A DNA stretch of 64,000 bases from UBA3941 sp002385665 (GCA_050949255.1 JBMNFJ010000016.1:806001-870000); one strand, 5' to 3'; positions 25,484 to 35,211 are shown, counted from the stretch's first letter. The notes: generated by a model not told the origin, from the letters alone. Made by a program: numbers and translations.

Positions 25484-26605
25484 TCATAATCCCAAAAGTA
25501 TTCTTAAACGCAAAGATATTAATTTATATATTTCCTTGATTAAAGGAGAATTTTTGGCTACTACTGTTAAAGGAAACAGAGCTGCAGCAAATACAGCAGC
25601 AATGTACCCTGGTTTTATACGATTCTTATAAAGCTCACTGACACCCTTTGCATCGACGACTTTATGGCCAACCTTCATCTGAATCAGCATTGTGCTGGCC
25701 ATTCCTGGTCTTCCCTTTTCAAGAAAGTCTATCATATTGGTGTGACTACCAACGGTAACTATGAGTTCAGCATTTTGCTCATATGCTAAGACCAGAGCAG
25801 CATCCTCACTGGTACCGATGAAGGGGAATTTAACTGCTTTCAGCCCTAGAGATTCTATCCTCTTCATCCCCGGGCAATTTCCATTGGGATAAGCATGAAC
25901 TATAATCTCTTTACAGTTCATTAGGCTAATATCGCTAACACTATCCATATCCCCAATAATTATGTCCGGTCGATAACCAAAATCCAACAAGGCGTTTGCC
26001 CCTCCATCAACCCCTATCATTATAGGATTAACCTCATCAATGTAAGTACGGATTGCCCTTAGGTCCTCCCGATAACCCTCACCCCTTATCACCACAAGGA
26101 CATGGCGACCTTTCATATTGATAGACGATTTTGGCAATTTTACCGGGCTGATAATTAGTTCCTTTTCCTTTTTGGCATAATCCAAAGTGTTCTCTATAAA
26201 GCTATCCAGTATATTCCAAAGGTTAGATGCAGCTTTATCCATCTTCGATTCTATATCATCTTTAGTTAAGTATGTTATCTCACATAAAGATTTACCGTTA
26301 ACAGACAAGTACTTATCATTGATTTCCAAAGAATCGTAATTTGAAATTTTATCAAATATATCCTGGCCTACATTGTCGATTATGGGAACACCTGCATTGG
26401 ATAATATTCTTGGCCCCCTATTGGGATATTTACCACTAATGGATGTGGTCGCGTTAATAACAGCCTTTATTTTTTTGTCAACCAATTGTCTTGCTGCAAC
26501 CCCATCAATATCCTTGTGATTTATAACAGCAATATCATTGGAAGTTAAATGGGTGATTAGGGCTTTGGTTTTGATATTTTTTTTCGCAGTTCCTCTTATA
26601 AGCAT
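25484..26605 (-). CDS. steA: Putative cytokinetic ring protein SteA
   Basis: 373 residues, the usual SteA length. Recognised from INHKDIDGVAARQLVDKK near the start, INATTSISGKYPNRGP, LVVIRGEGYREDL and the thiamin-pyrophosphokinase-like GVDGGANALLDFGYRPDIIIGDMDSVSD block, with a C-terminal hydrophobic pair of segments (about 330-372). SteA was described in Corynebacterium as a division-ring protein; its Firmicute role is not established. The recN-steA-steB-xerD neighbourhood matches the actinobacterial one, with spoIVB and spo0A inserted. Confidence 0.88.
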   Translation of the reverse strand: MLIRGTAKKNIKTKALITHLTSNDIAVINHKDIDGVAARQLVDKKIKAVINATTSISGKYPNRGPRILSNAGVPIIDNVGQDIFDKISNYDSLEINDKYLSVNGKSLCEITYLTKDDIESKMDKAASNLWNILDSFIENTLDYAKKEKELIISPVKLPKSSINMKGRHVLVVIRGEGYREDLRAIRTYIDEVNPIMIGVDGGANALLDFGYRPDIIIGDMDSVSDISLMNCKEIIVHAYPNGNCPGMKRIESLGLKAVKFPFIGTSEDAALVLAYEQNAELIVTVGSHTNMIDFLEKGRPGMASTMLIQMKVGHKVVDAKGVSELYKNRIKPGYIAAVFAAALFPLTVVAKNSPLIKEIYKLISLRLRILLGL

Positions 26606-26665
26606 CCCTACACCTCTTTAATGTCGCCTATTATCTATCATTTACAAATAACTTCTAAATATGCA

Positions 26666-26696
26666 TAAAAAAATCAGCCCCTTATTTCGGGGCTGA
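26666..26696 (-). terminator. Rho-independent terminator of spo0A
   Basis: An 8-bp GC-rich stem (TCAGCCCC / GGGGCTGA) is followed on the minus strand by TTTTTTTAT, about 30 bases after the spo0A stop codon. Confidence 0.92.
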
Positions 26697-26727
26697 CCCT
26701 TGACAAGAATTTTCCATAATTCTATTG

Positions 26728-27555
26728 CTATTCAGCTAAATGTTTCGATTGCATTCTCAATTTGTCTGCAACCATTGCTATAAATTCACCGTTTGTTGGT
26801 TTGCCTTTTTCATCATGGATTGTGTATCCAAAGTATTTATTAATGGTTTCGATACGGCCACGACTCCACGCTACCTCTATGGCATGTCGAATTGCCCTTT
26901 CTACCCTACTGGGGGTAGTGTTGAATCTCTCAGCTATTCCTGGGTACAGTTCTTTAGTTATACCGCTTAAGAGATCCACATTATTAACGACCATCATTAT
27001 TGCCTCTCTTAAATATTGGTATCCTTTTATATGAGCGGGTACCCCTATACCATGGATAATATTAGCTATCTCTGCTTCAAGAGAAACATTCCTATTTGTC
27101 GCAGAAGATTTTGAGTACGGAAGTTTGGTATTGTTTATTACCATACTGGTGCTTCTACTAGTATAACTGCTATCCAAATCGTTGGTTAACTCCCTTATCC
27201 GTCTTATAAGCAACCCTAAATCAAAGGGCTTTACAATATAATAGTCAGCACCTAACATAATCGCCCGTTGGGTAACCTTGTCCTGGCCTACAGCCGAAAG
27301 TATAATTATTTTCGGATAGGTTTCAAGATTTTCTTCATTTAATCTCTCCAAAACACCTAGTCCATCCAGGTGTGGCATAATTATATCCAATACTACTACA
27401 TCCGGCCCCAGTTTAAATATCATATCAACGGCTTCTATTCCGTCATGAGCCACACCTACTACCTCTATATCCTCCTGCTTTCGTAAAAATTCATTGATAA
27501 TTGCACAAAAATCCTTGTTATCATCGGCGATCAACACTGAGATTTTTTCAGCCAT
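26728..27555 (-). CDS. spo0A: Sporulation transcription factor Spo0A
   Basis: 275 residues from ATG 27555; a GGGGGG site sits about 6 bases before it, while an in-frame TTG 5 codons upstream overlaps that site. The receiver domain (1-120) has acidic pair D11/D12 and phosphoacceptor D57 in VVVLDIIMPHLDG. The C-terminal DNA-binding domain (about 155-275) has the family hallmark TPSRVERAIRHAIEVAW, which reads 0A boxes. Phosphorylated Spo0A is the master switch into sporulation. A textbook sigma-H promoter with an overlapping 0A box lies upstream, which suggests autoregulation. Confidence 0.97.
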   Translation of the reverse strand: MAEKISVLIADDNKDFCAIINEFLRKQEDIEVVGVAHDGIEAVDMIFKLGPDVVVLDIIMPHLDGLGVLERLNEENLETYPKIIILSAVGQDKVTQRAIMLGADYYIVKPFDLGLLIRRIRELTNDLDSSYTSRSTSMVINNTKLPYSKSSATNRNVSLEAEIANIIHGIGVPAHIKGYQYLREAIMMVVNNVDLLSGITKELYPGIAERFNTTPSRVERAIRHAIEVAWSRGRIETINKYFGYTIHDEKGKPTNGEFIAMVADKLRMQSKHLAE

Positions 27556-27657
27556 ACAGCAACCCCCCAAATATTACTTATATCCCTTTATATACTCATG
27601 CAAAAGAATTATTTGACTTTATGCACCAAGATGTCCATTCTATTTTCTTTAGTAAAC

Positions 27658-27686
27658 ATATTCGACAATCAATTGGATTTTCCTTC
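27658..27686 (-). promoter_or_regulatory. Sigma-H promoter of spo0A with overlapping 0A box
   Basis: On the minus strand GAAGGAAAA (-35, 27686-27678), an 11-base spacer and GTCGAATAT (-10, 27666-27658) match the sigma-H consensus RNAGGAWWW / RNNGAATWW at every fixed position. TGTCGAA, an exact 0A box, lies at 27661-27667 and overlaps the -10. The start codon is about 100 bases downstream. Confidence 0.75.
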
Positions 27687-27741
27687 CTATTATCGATAAA
27701 TATTTTTTATCCGAAATTAATAGTACTATCCTTGTCCTATA

Positions 27742-29046
27742 TTAATCGTAATCTATTATTTTATTGGATTCCTCCATCATCCATTCGATAAAGATACCGT
27801 ACCCTTTTTTAGGATCATTAACAAAAACATGGGTAATGGCCCCTATTATCTTACCATCTTGGATAATTGGACTACCACTCATTCCTTGAACTATTCCCCC
27901 CGTTCGTTCCAATAATATCGGATCTACTATTTCTATTACCATTCCTTTGGCACTTGCCTGGTTTTGATTATTTATTTTAACAATCTGTACATCAAACTCC
28001 TTGACTCCTTCTTCATCAATTGTAGATAAAATCTTAGCCGGTCCCAACCTGACATTGTCCTTGTAACATATAGGCATGGGCTCACCTAAGGTATCAGGGT
28101 TAAAGTTCTTATTCATCTTTCCATATATTCCATAAGGAGTATTTTTAATTATTTGGCCAATTACCTTGCGTTTGTTCGAAAATGCAGCTTTTAATTCCCC
28201 AGGATTCCCTCTCTTTCCTTGTTTTATATCTATTATCTTTGATTGTACTATTTCGCCATTTTTAATTGATAACAAAGTCCCAGTATCGACATCGGTAATA
28301 GCGTGACCTAGTGCACCGAAATGATTCTTTTCGGGGTCATAGAATGTTAGGGTTCCTACACCTGCAGTACTATCCCTAACCCACATTCCAAGCCTGTATT
28401 TCCCATCATGATAATCTTCAACAGGCGTTATATTTGTAACAAATATATGGTTGCCTCTCAGAATTTCTAATTCTAATGCTTGATTTGGAACTACATTAAC
28501 TAATTCTGATAAATGCTCTGCATTTCTGATAGTTATCCCATTGACTTTCTCTATTACATCACCCGGTCGTAGCCCTGCATCCAAGGCTGGATTATGAGCT
28601 ACTCCATGTTTGTCATAGACCTCCGATATGCCTACAAGTAGGGCCCCCTTTGTATATAATGAAACTCCTATGGAGTTACCACCGGGGTATATAAGTCTCG
28701 GTGGAGTCACTTTTACAAACATTTGTTTTATAGGTATAAGCCCAAAAAGTTTAAAATCCAAGTAGACATCCCCCGGGTTGACCGTCTCGATTGATAAGGG
28801 TTTACCCATCTCATAAACATGCTGATCCTTCAAAGAGCTTCCATTGAATTTTATGACATCAACATTATTACCTTCTATCTTTATCGGTAGGGGTATCCTA
28901 AAATTTAGAGTTTTAGTATCTCCTTCAAATAATTGGATTCTGTTGGGAATACTTTTGATACCCTGTACGTAAGGTGAATAATTTAATAGCAAAAAAAATA
29001 AGGCAAAGGTTACTCCTAATATTCTCTTAAAAGATGATTTCCCCAT
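27742..29046 (-). CDS. spoIVB: SpoIVB serine peptidase (sigma-K checkpoint signal)
   Basis: 434 residues. An N-terminal membrane anchor (about 8-27) is followed by a PDZ domain (about 120-200) and the S55 peptidase domain. Aligning with Bacillus SpoIVB (H236, D363, S378) places the triad at H248 in GALGHAI, D375 in EIVDP and S390 in GMSGSP, with identical spacing. Secreted from the forespore, it cleaves SpoIVFA and so triggers pro-sigma-K processing. The recN-spoIVB-spo0A order is standard in spore-formers. Confidence 0.96.
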   Translation of the reverse strand: MGKSSFKRILGVTFALFFLLLNYSPYVQGIKSIPNRIQLFEGDTKTLNFRIPLPIKIEGNNVDVIKFNGSSLKDQHVYEMGKPLSIETVNPGDVYLDFKLFGLIPIKQMFVKVTPPRLIYPGGNSIGVSLYTKGALLVGISEVYDKHGVAHNPALDAGLRPGDVIEKVNGITIRNAEHLSELVNVVPNQALELEILRGNHIFVTNITPVEDYHDGKYRLGMWVRDSTAGVGTLTFYDPEKNHFGALGHAITDVDTGTLLSIKNGEIVQSKIIDIKQGKRGNPGELKAAFSNKRKVIGQIIKNTPYGIYGKMNKNFNPDTLGEPMPICYKDNVRLGPAKILSTIDEEGVKEFDVQIVKINNQNQASAKGMVIEIVDPILLERTGGIVQGMSGSPIIQDGKIIGAITHVFVNDPKKGYGIFIEWMMEESNKIIDYD

Positions 29047-29096
29047 TCTTCAATATTCTCCTGTCACAACTTTTATGTTTTTTAGTTTTATATAAA

Positions 29097-29125
29097 TAAG
29101 GTAACCTCATAAAAGTGATTTATAC
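29097..29125 (-). promoter_or_regulatory. Candidate sigma-F/G promoter of spoIVB
   Basis: On the minus strand GTATA (29125-29121), a 14-base spacer and GGTTACCTTA (29106-29097) resemble the forespore sigma consensus GYATA / GGnnAnAnTA with one mismatch. It lies about 50 bases before the spoIVB start. A weak-consensus call supported mainly by the gene's known forespore expression in Bacillus. Confidence 0.35.
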
Positions 29126-29150
29126 GAGTTAAGAATGCGTAAAATTAGGG

Positions 29151-29176
29151 AAAAAAAGAAAGAGCTATTGCTCTTT
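29151..29176 (-). terminator. Rho-independent terminator of recN
   Basis: AAAGAGC / GCTCTTT (7-bp stem, 4-base loop) is followed on the minus strand by CTTTTTTT. It lies about 90 bases after the recN stop codon. Confidence 0.78.
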
Positions 29177-29267
29177 GCCACTATATGGAAATTTGCTATA
29201 GTTTTTAGCTGGTTAGCATGGTACAGGGGTTGAACATTACAAGTTTGTTTTTCATATCTTTGAGAGA

Positions 29268-31001
29268 TTAGACAGACTTATTTTTGTGTTTCTGGGCGGT
29301 TCGAATTAATTCCAATGCATGTTCCATGCTAGTCTTTGTTAGTTCTTTTCCACCTGACATTTTTGCGATCTCTTCTTGACGTCCAACTTCATCCAATCTA
29401 TACACAATTGTTCTGGTATGACCACCCACAACCTCTTTCTGAACCTTATAGTGAACATCTGCCATAGCCGCTATCTGGGGTAGGTGCGTAACACAGATCA
29501 CTTGGCGCGTTCTAGAGATGTTACCCATCTTTTCACCAATCACATGGGCTATACGTCCACTTGTACCAACGTCAATTTCATCAAAGATTAGGGTGGGAAT
29601 GTCATCTACCTGGGCTAATATGGTCTTGAACGCTAGCATTATCCGGGACATCTCACCGCCAGATACTATTTTAGATAACGGTTTAACAGGTTCCCCAGGG
29701 TTCGTAGATAATAAAAATTCTATTCTATCGTATCCACTGGAGGTTATTCTATTTACTAGATCAGTAGCATCCCCTTCATTTATAGTTGAGTCCATATTAA
29801 CGTGAAAACTGGATTTGTCCATACCTAGTTCACTTAGCTGAGATAGCAGTTGTTTTTCAAAATATGCGGCTGTTTCTTTTCGCTTCTTTGATAAAACATC
29901 GCATGCTTTTATAAGCTTTCGGAGGATTTTCTCTTCTTCCTTCCTTAATTCCTCCAACAGGTCTTGACTATTCTCTAACTCCTCCAATTCCTTTTTGATA
30001 GTCCATAGGTACTCCTTTATTTCAGCGATATCTGATCCATACTTTCTCTTTAATGCCCGTATTATCTCCAGACGCTTTTCAATTTCATCTAATCTAAGAG
30101 GGTTGTATTCAAATTGCTCCTTATAATTTCTTATTTCCAACACTACATCCTCTAATTGGTAAGACAAGGATTCAATCTTCTCATTTATTTCTTCTAGTTT
30201 TGGTTCAATGCCGGCGATCTGATTAAGACCTGACAATGCCTCGCCAATGAGGTCTGTAACCGAAGGATGAATATTAGATCCCGTGTATAAATTTTGGTAA
30301 ATCGTATTAATGATATGCATTATTTTTTCCGAGTTAACTAATATAGTTCTTTCATGGTTTAGTTCCTCTTCTTCGCCATCTCTTAAATTTGCGCTTTCAA
30401 TCTCGTTAATTTGGTAGGTCAGAAGATCTTTACGCCTTTCACCATCCATACCAATACCTGAGAGTCTCCTTATCCGTTTCTGTATCTCTTTCCAAGTAGA
30501 ATATACATTCTCGACTTCTTTCCTCGCCTTTATAGTCTCTTCCCCACCTAACATATCCAGCAATTCCTGATGCTGCTCAACGTTTAAAAGGGATTGATGC
30601 TGGTGTTGGCCATGAACATCAATTAGGTATTTACCAACATTTCTTAAAGTAGATAGGGTGACCATCCTGCCATTAATTCTGCATATGTTCCTTCCATTAG
30701 CGGTCAGTTCTCGCATTAACAAAAGGGTACCATCGGATTCCATCTCTATGCCAAACTGGCCTAAAAAATCGCCTATGGCGGCTTGTTTCCTAATATCGAA
30801 TATAGCCTCCACCAAAGCAAAATTCTTGCCTGTTTGTATTAGATCCCTATCGGCCCTTTCCCCTAATATCAGATTTACCGCATCAATAATAATGGATTTA
30901 CCAGCTCCGGTTTCACCAGTCATAATGTTAAATCCTTTATCAAAATCTAAATTGATTTCATCTATTAGAGCAATATTCTTAACCGATAAATGCATAAGCA
31001 T
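29268..31001 (-). CDS. recN: DNA repair protein RecN
   Basis: 577 residues, normal length. This SMC-like ATPase binds double-strand break ends early in recombinational repair. The Walker A motif GETGAGKS is at 29-36; a long coiled-coil region follows (about 150-400); and the C-terminal half has the ABC signature LSKIVSGGEMSRIMLAFK, the Walker B LIFDEIDVGTSG, and CVTHLPQIAAMAD. AGGGGGAC precedes the ATG; an ATG two codons later is an alternative. No LexA box was seen before it, and it follows argR by 49 bases. Confidence 0.97.
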   Translation of the reverse strand: MLMHLSVKNIALIDEINLDFDKGFNIMTGETGAGKSIIIDAVNLILGERADRDLIQTGKNFALVEAIFDIRKQAAIGDFLGQFGIEMESDGTLLLMRELTANGRNICRINGRMVTLSTLRNVGKYLIDVHGQHQHQSLLNVEQHQELLDMLGGEETIKARKEVENVYSTWKEIQKRIRRLSGIGMDGERRKDLLTYQINEIESANLRDGEEEELNHERTILVNSEKIMHIINTIYQNLYTGSNIHPSVTDLIGEALSGLNQIAGIEPKLEEINEKIESLSYQLEDVVLEIRNYKEQFEYNPLRLDEIEKRLEIIRALKRKYGSDIAEIKEYLWTIKKELEELENSQDLLEELRKEEEKILRKLIKACDVLSKKRKETAAYFEKQLLSQLSELGMDKSSFHVNMDSTINEGDATDLVNRITSSGYDRIEFLLSTNPGEPVKPLSKIVSGGEMSRIMLAFKTILAQVDDIPTLIFDEIDVGTSGRIAHVIGEKMGNISRTRQVICVTHLPQIAAMADVHYKVQKEVVGGHTRTIVYRLDEVGRQEEIAKMSGGKELTKTSMEHALELIRTAQKHKNKSV

Positions 31002-31050
31002 TCAACAGTCCCCCTTGTATAAAGCACATGGTCTGTTTTCATTTCCGGCT

Positions 31051-31500
31051 CTAACGTCCGATTTGTTGAAACCGGTTAATTATATCATTAACTGGTTGAT
31101 TTTCACGTACAACTACTAAAATAGTATCATCCCCAGCAATACAACCTACAATCTCCTCCCAGCCTAAAGAATCTATAGCAGAAGCAGCAGCTTGAGCACT
31201 TCCGGCAATTGTTTTTATCACTATCAAATTATTCGATGAATCCATAGAAACAACGGATTCTGCAAATACCCTTATTAATTTTTGGGAAATGCCGGTCTCA
31301 GCATTATCAATAAGGGCATATTTTAAAATTCCAGAGGACGCCATTACTTTCACGAGCCGGAGTTCTTTTATATCCCTTGAAACCGTAGCTTGAGTAACAT
31401 CAATACCCCTTTTACGTAATTCCTCTGCTAATTCTTCTTGGGTTTCAATATCCATACTTTCGATGATCTCTAAAATCTTAGAATGGCGAGTGTATTTCAT
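31051..31500 (-). CDS. argR: Arginine repressor
   Basis: 149 residues, as expected. The N-terminal winged helix (about 1-70) contains ELAEELRKRGIDVTQATVSRDIKEL; the C-terminal oligomerisation and arginine-binding domain (about 78-149) contains VIKTIAGSAQAAASAID and the GCIAGDDTILVVV motif with the Asp pair that contacts arginine. It represses arginine biosynthesis and can activate catabolism. GGAGGT precedes the ATG. No arg genes are in the window; its place between nadK and recN is the usual one. Confidence 0.96.
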   Translation of the reverse strand: MKYTRHSKILEIIESMDIETQEELAEELRKRGIDVTQATVSRDIKELRLVKVMASSGILKYALIDNAETGISQKLIRVFAESVVSMDSSNNLIVIKTIAGSAQAAASAIDSLGWEEIVGCIAGDDTILVVVRENQPVNDIINRFQQIGR

Positions 31501-31549
31501 CTTGGATCATACCTCCATAACCCTATTCTTTAATGATTTTCTACATACA

Positions 31550-32395
31550 TCATATTATAATTTTCTCGTGGATCAAGTCGAAAAAGTTTTGCTTCTTAGT
31601 GCGCAATAGTTGAACATATGTATCAGCTTTCTTTACTAAAATTCTGTCACCACCAATCAATGTAGCCACAGCCTGCCCATCAGCTGTCAAAGCAATGTCT
31701 CGGTCAGGGCACATTATTTCTATCTCTATTATATCGTTGCAGTTAATGATAATAGAGCGGGCATTCAATGAATGCGGACAAATTGGCGTAAGAAGTAGGC
31801 ATTCCAGACTCGGATCAACGATGGGGCCACCTGCTGAAAGTGAATAAGCCGTTGAACCGGTGGGGCTGGATACCAACAAGCCATCTCCTGAATAGCTGTT
31901 TATCTCATGACTATTTACACTGGCTTTTAGTTGAATTATTCTAGAAACGAGCGCCTTCATTATCCCTATGTCATTGAACGCAAGAAAAGGGGAACATGAT
32001 TTCTCCCCCCTGACAATGGTACCTTCGAGCATCATTCTCCTTTCTATATAGTATTCACCCTCTTTTAATGCCTCAAGTGCTTTAGGTGCTTGTGAAAAAT
32101 CCCCATCTGTTAAAAAACCGAGGTTCCCCGTGTTAATACCCATTATCGGCTTATCCCATAGGGCAGCCTGACAGGCTGCTTGAAGTAATGTACCATCCCC
32201 TCCCAAAGAAACAATTATATCCGAAAGGGAGTATAATTGTTGCTCAGGAGTAGGTTCACCTACCTTGATGATATCATGGACTCCTGGTATTACTTGTACC
32301 CTCATATCTAAGCTACGGGCAATTTCTACTATCCTTCGGGTCTTTATCCCACTAGGGTCCTTGGTTAGATTGGCTATAAGTCCTATTATTTTCAA
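31550..32395 (-). CDS. nadK: NAD kinase
   Basis: 281 residues. It phosphorylates NAD to NADP. The nucleotide-binding GGDGT is at 65-69, followed by INTGNLGFLTD (about 87-97) and the second signature SSPTGSTAYSLSAGGPIVDP (about 180). The start is TTG 32395 with a run of G seven bases long directly upstream. The tlyA-nadK-argR-recN order is conserved in Firmicutes and Actinobacteria. Confidence 0.96.
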   Translation of the reverse strand: MKIIGLIANLTKDPSGIKTRRIVEIARSLDMRVQVIPGVHDIIKVGEPTPEQQLYSLSDIIVSLGGDGTLLQAACQAALWDKPIMGINTGNLGFLTDGDFSQAPKALEALKEGEYYIERRMMLEGTIVRGEKSCSPFLAFNDIGIMKALVSRIIQLKASVNSHEINSYSGDGLLVSSPTGSTAYSLSAGGPIVDPSLECLLLTPICPHSLNARSIIINCNDIIEIEIMCPDRDIALTADGQAVATLIGGDRILVKKADTYVQLLRTKKQNFFDLIHEKIII

Positions 32396-32483
32396 TAAGC
32401 CCCCCCCTTTTATTATGGGTATTACCTAAGTTAAGTTGCCAGGTGGCGCTTTAAATATAAAATTATCAGTGCCATTACCTACA

Positions 32484-33314
32484 TTATAATTCAGAATGTG
32501 CTGCTTTAACTGTATCGTCTATGAGGTGTCCATATTCTATATCATTTTTATAAGGACTAACAGTATTCCCCTGCCCTTTATACAAATGTATTAGAAATTC
32601 AATATTACCCTTGGGTCCCTTAATGGGAGAAAAAGTTAATCCTTTGAAAGTCAAACCTAATTGAAGGCAGGTAGATAAAACTTCACTTAAGACTTCCTTA
32701 TGAATATCAGGGGATCTAACAACCCCGTTTTTACCTACCTTTTCTCTGCCAGCTTCAAATTGAGGCTTTATTAGGGATACTATATGGCTGTCGGGTAGTA
32801 ATATCTCTTTTACTACGGGTAATACAATCTTTAATGAGATAAATGAGACATCTATTACCGCACCCTGGGGCTCGTCCTCCAGGTCATCCCTTGTCACATC
32901 ACGAATGTTAACCCTCTCCATGACAACAACTCTATGATCTTGTCTAAGTTTCCAGGCCAATTGGCCATATCCTACATCAATGGAATATACCTTCTTTGCT
33001 CCATATTTCAAGAGGCAGTCGGTAAATCCCCCTGTAGAAGCGCCTACATCAATATAGACCCTGTCTTCAACTGGAGGTTTAAAGATATCCAATGCTTTTT
33101 GGAGTTTAAGACCTCCCCTACTTACGAAGGGAATGGGATCTTCTTCAACAATTATAGCCGATTCGGGTGATATCAGGGTGCCTGGTTTGTCCACCATTTG
33201 CCCATCTACACGCACTACTCCGGACAGAATAATACGCTTTGCTTTTTCCCGGGATAGTGCTAAACCCTTATTGACCAGAATTATGTCAAGCCTTTGTTTT
33301 GAGGTTGTGGACAT
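32484..33314 (-). CDS. tlyA: TlyA family rRNA (cytidine-2'-O)-methyltransferase
   Basis: 276 residues from ATG 33314. An N-terminal S4 domain (about 4-62, QRLDIILVNKGLALSREKAK) joins an FtsJ-like methyltransferase domain with VYIDVGASTGGFTDCLL as the SAM motif. Mycobacterial TlyA methylates both 16S and 23S rRNA; in other phyla the target is less certain and a haemolysin label is obsolete. AAGGAG precedes this ATG at good spacing, so the six-codon-longer frame is rejected. It overlaps the end of dxs by 29 bases. Confidence 0.94.
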   Translation of the reverse strand: MSTTSKQRLDIILVNKGLALSREKAKRIILSGVVRVDGQMVDKPGTLISPESAIIVEEDPIPFVSRGGLKLQKALDIFKPPVEDRVYIDVGASTGGFTDCLLKYGAKKVYSIDVGYGQLAWKLRQDHRVVVMERVNIRDVTRDDLEDEPQGAVIDVSFISLKIVLPVVKEILLPDSHIVSLIKPQFEAGREKVGKNGVVRSPDIHKEVLSEVLSTCLQLGLTFKGLTFSPIKGPKGNIEFLIHLYKGQGNTVSPYKNDIEYGHLIDDTVKAAHSEL

Positions 33315-35211
33315 ATATATTCTCCTTAACACCGTGCAAAAAGCACTTTATCCTATTGGCTACACTATTTGGATCAAGGTGTAGCAATTGTATTAGCTGA
33401 TCTACTTTTCCTTGAGGTACGAAAGTATCCGGAATACCTAAACTGATCATATTAATATCCAAACCCTTGTTATTAATATAATTAATAATTGAGCTGCCAA
33501 ATCCACCCGTTAAAACATTGTCCTCTAGGGTGATCCAATGGGTATGGCTCATGGAAAGAGATTGTAGGGTATCCTCATCCAATGGTTTTATACATCTTGT
33601 ATTTACAACTTGTGCATTTATTCCTAATCCCTTTAGAAGTTCAGCCGCCTCGATGGCAACCTGCAACATTTTACCGAAAGAGAATATACAACAATCCTCT
33701 CCATACACTAATGTTTCCCAATCATAAGGATTAAACGGGGTTTTGTTCTCGGAATAGGGCAGTGAAGAAGAATTAACATAACCTTTGGGATACCTAATGG
33801 CAATTGGTCCATTAACATGCAATGAAAAATCCATTATATCCCTTAGTTCATTGGTATCTTTAGGGGCAAATATTGCCAAATTGGGTATATGGTTTAAGTA
33901 GCTGATATCGAATATGCCCTGATGTGTTTCTCCATCCTCCCCTACCAAGCCTGCACGATCGATAGCAAACCTCACGGGTAGATTTTGAATACAAACATCA
34001 TGAAGGATTTGGTCATAAGCACGCTGAAGGAAAGTCGAATAAATAGCTACATAAGGCTTTAGTCCACTATTGGCAAGTCCTGCTGCCATAGTAACAGCAT
34101 GCTGTTCTGCTATTCCAACATCAAAAAAGCGATTGGGATACCGTTCTTGAAATTTTATTAAGCCTGTCGATTCCGGCATTGCAGCAGTGATGGCAACCAC
34201 TTTGTCGTCTTTACCCGCCAGCTCCACCAATTTGTTACCAAATGCCCCTGAAAAAGTTTCACAAGCTATCCCCTTGGTCCTTCCAGTTTCCATTGTAAAG
34301 GGGGGGACCCCATGAAAGAACTCCGGATCCTTCTCTGCATATTCGTAGCCCTTACCCTTTTGGGTGATTACATGAATGAGTACAGGACCTTCCATTCTTG
34401 AAGCTTGTCCTAATACATTAATCAGGCTGTTAATATTATGTCCATCAATAGGTCCAAGATATCTAAAGCCCATTTCTTCAAATATCATACCGTGTACCAG
34501 AAGTGATTTAAAACCCCTTTTTATTAATTCAATTGATCTGAATATGGGCTTACCAATCCATGGTATTCCATCAAGCATCTTTTGTATGCCCTTTTTAAAC
34601 CAATTATATTTTGAACTTGACCTGACCTTGGATAAGTGACCAGCCAGTGCACCGACATTTTGCGAAATGGACATCTCATTATCATTTAACACAACTATTA
34701 GGTTTGTCTTGGTATGTCCTGCATCATTAAGGGCTTCAAAAGCCATTCCTCCGGTAAGCGCCCCGTCACCAACAACAGCTATAACATGATGTTTATCACA
34801 ATCCTTAATATCTCTAGCCCTGGCTATACCTAAGGCCGCTGATATAGCTGTACTGCTGTGACCTGTTCCAAAAATATCGTGTTCGCTTTCATCAGGTTTA
34901 GGAAAGCCACTAAGCCCACCTAATTGTCTGAGAGAAGTGAACATATCCTTTCTTCCAGTTAAGATCTTATGTACATATGATTGGTGCCCAACATCCCAAA
35001 TAATCTTGTCAATGGGACTGTTGAAAACATAATGAAGCGCTAATGTTAACTCAACTACGCCTAAGTTTGATGCCAGGTGGCCACCAGTATTAGAAACACT
35101 GTCCAATATAAAGGCCCGTATCTCTTTACATAACTGATCCATTTCGTCTAATGTCAATGCCTTGAGATCCATAGGCTTATCTATCGAATTAAGCAATGAA
35201 TACTTAGTCAT
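33286..35211 (-). CDS. dxs: 1-deoxy-D-xylulose-5-phosphate synthase
   Basis: 641 residues, full length. The thiamin-diphosphate enzyme condenses pyruvate and glyceraldehyde-3-phosphate in the first step of the MEP isoprenoid route. Signatures: IWDVGHQSYVHKILTGR, the ThDP motif VVGDGALTGGMAFEALNDAG through LNDNEMSIS, the transketolase-type pyrimidine-domain motif DVGIAEQHAVTMAAGLA, and DRAGLVGEDGETHQG. Its ATG overlaps the oapA stop codon by 4 bases. With ispA in the same run, the MEP route is expected to be complete, which makes the broken ispH locus notable. Confidence 0.97.
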   Translation of the reverse strand: MTKYSLLNSIDKPMDLKALTLDEMDQLCKEIRAFILDSVSNTGGHLASNLGVVELTLALHYVFNSPIDKIIWDVGHQSYVHKILTGRKDMFTSLRQLGGLSGFPKPDESEHDIFGTGHSSTAISAALGIARARDIKDCDKHHVIAVVGDGALTGGMAFEALNDAGHTKTNLIVVLNDNEMSISQNVGALAGHLSKVRSSSKYNWFKKGIQKMLDGIPWIGKPIFRSIELIKRGFKSLLVHGMIFEEMGFRYLGPIDGHNINSLINVLGQASRMEGPVLIHVITQKGKGYEYAEKDPEFFHGVPPFTMETGRTKGIACETFSGAFGNKLVELAGKDDKVVAITAAMPESTGLIKFQERYPNRFFDVGIAEQHAVTMAAGLANSGLKPYVAIYSTFLQRAYDQILHDVCIQNLPVRFAIDRAGLVGEDGETHQGIFDISYLNHIPNLAIFAPKDTNELRDIMDFSLHVNGPIAIRYPKGYVNSSSLPYSENKTPFNPYDWETLVYGEDCCIFSFGKMLQVAIEAAELLKGLGINAQVVNTRCIKPLDEDTLQSLSMSHTHWITLEDNVLTGGFGSSIINYINNKGLDINMISLGIPDTFVPQGKVDQLIQLLHLDPNSVANRIKCFLHGVKENIYVHNLKTKA

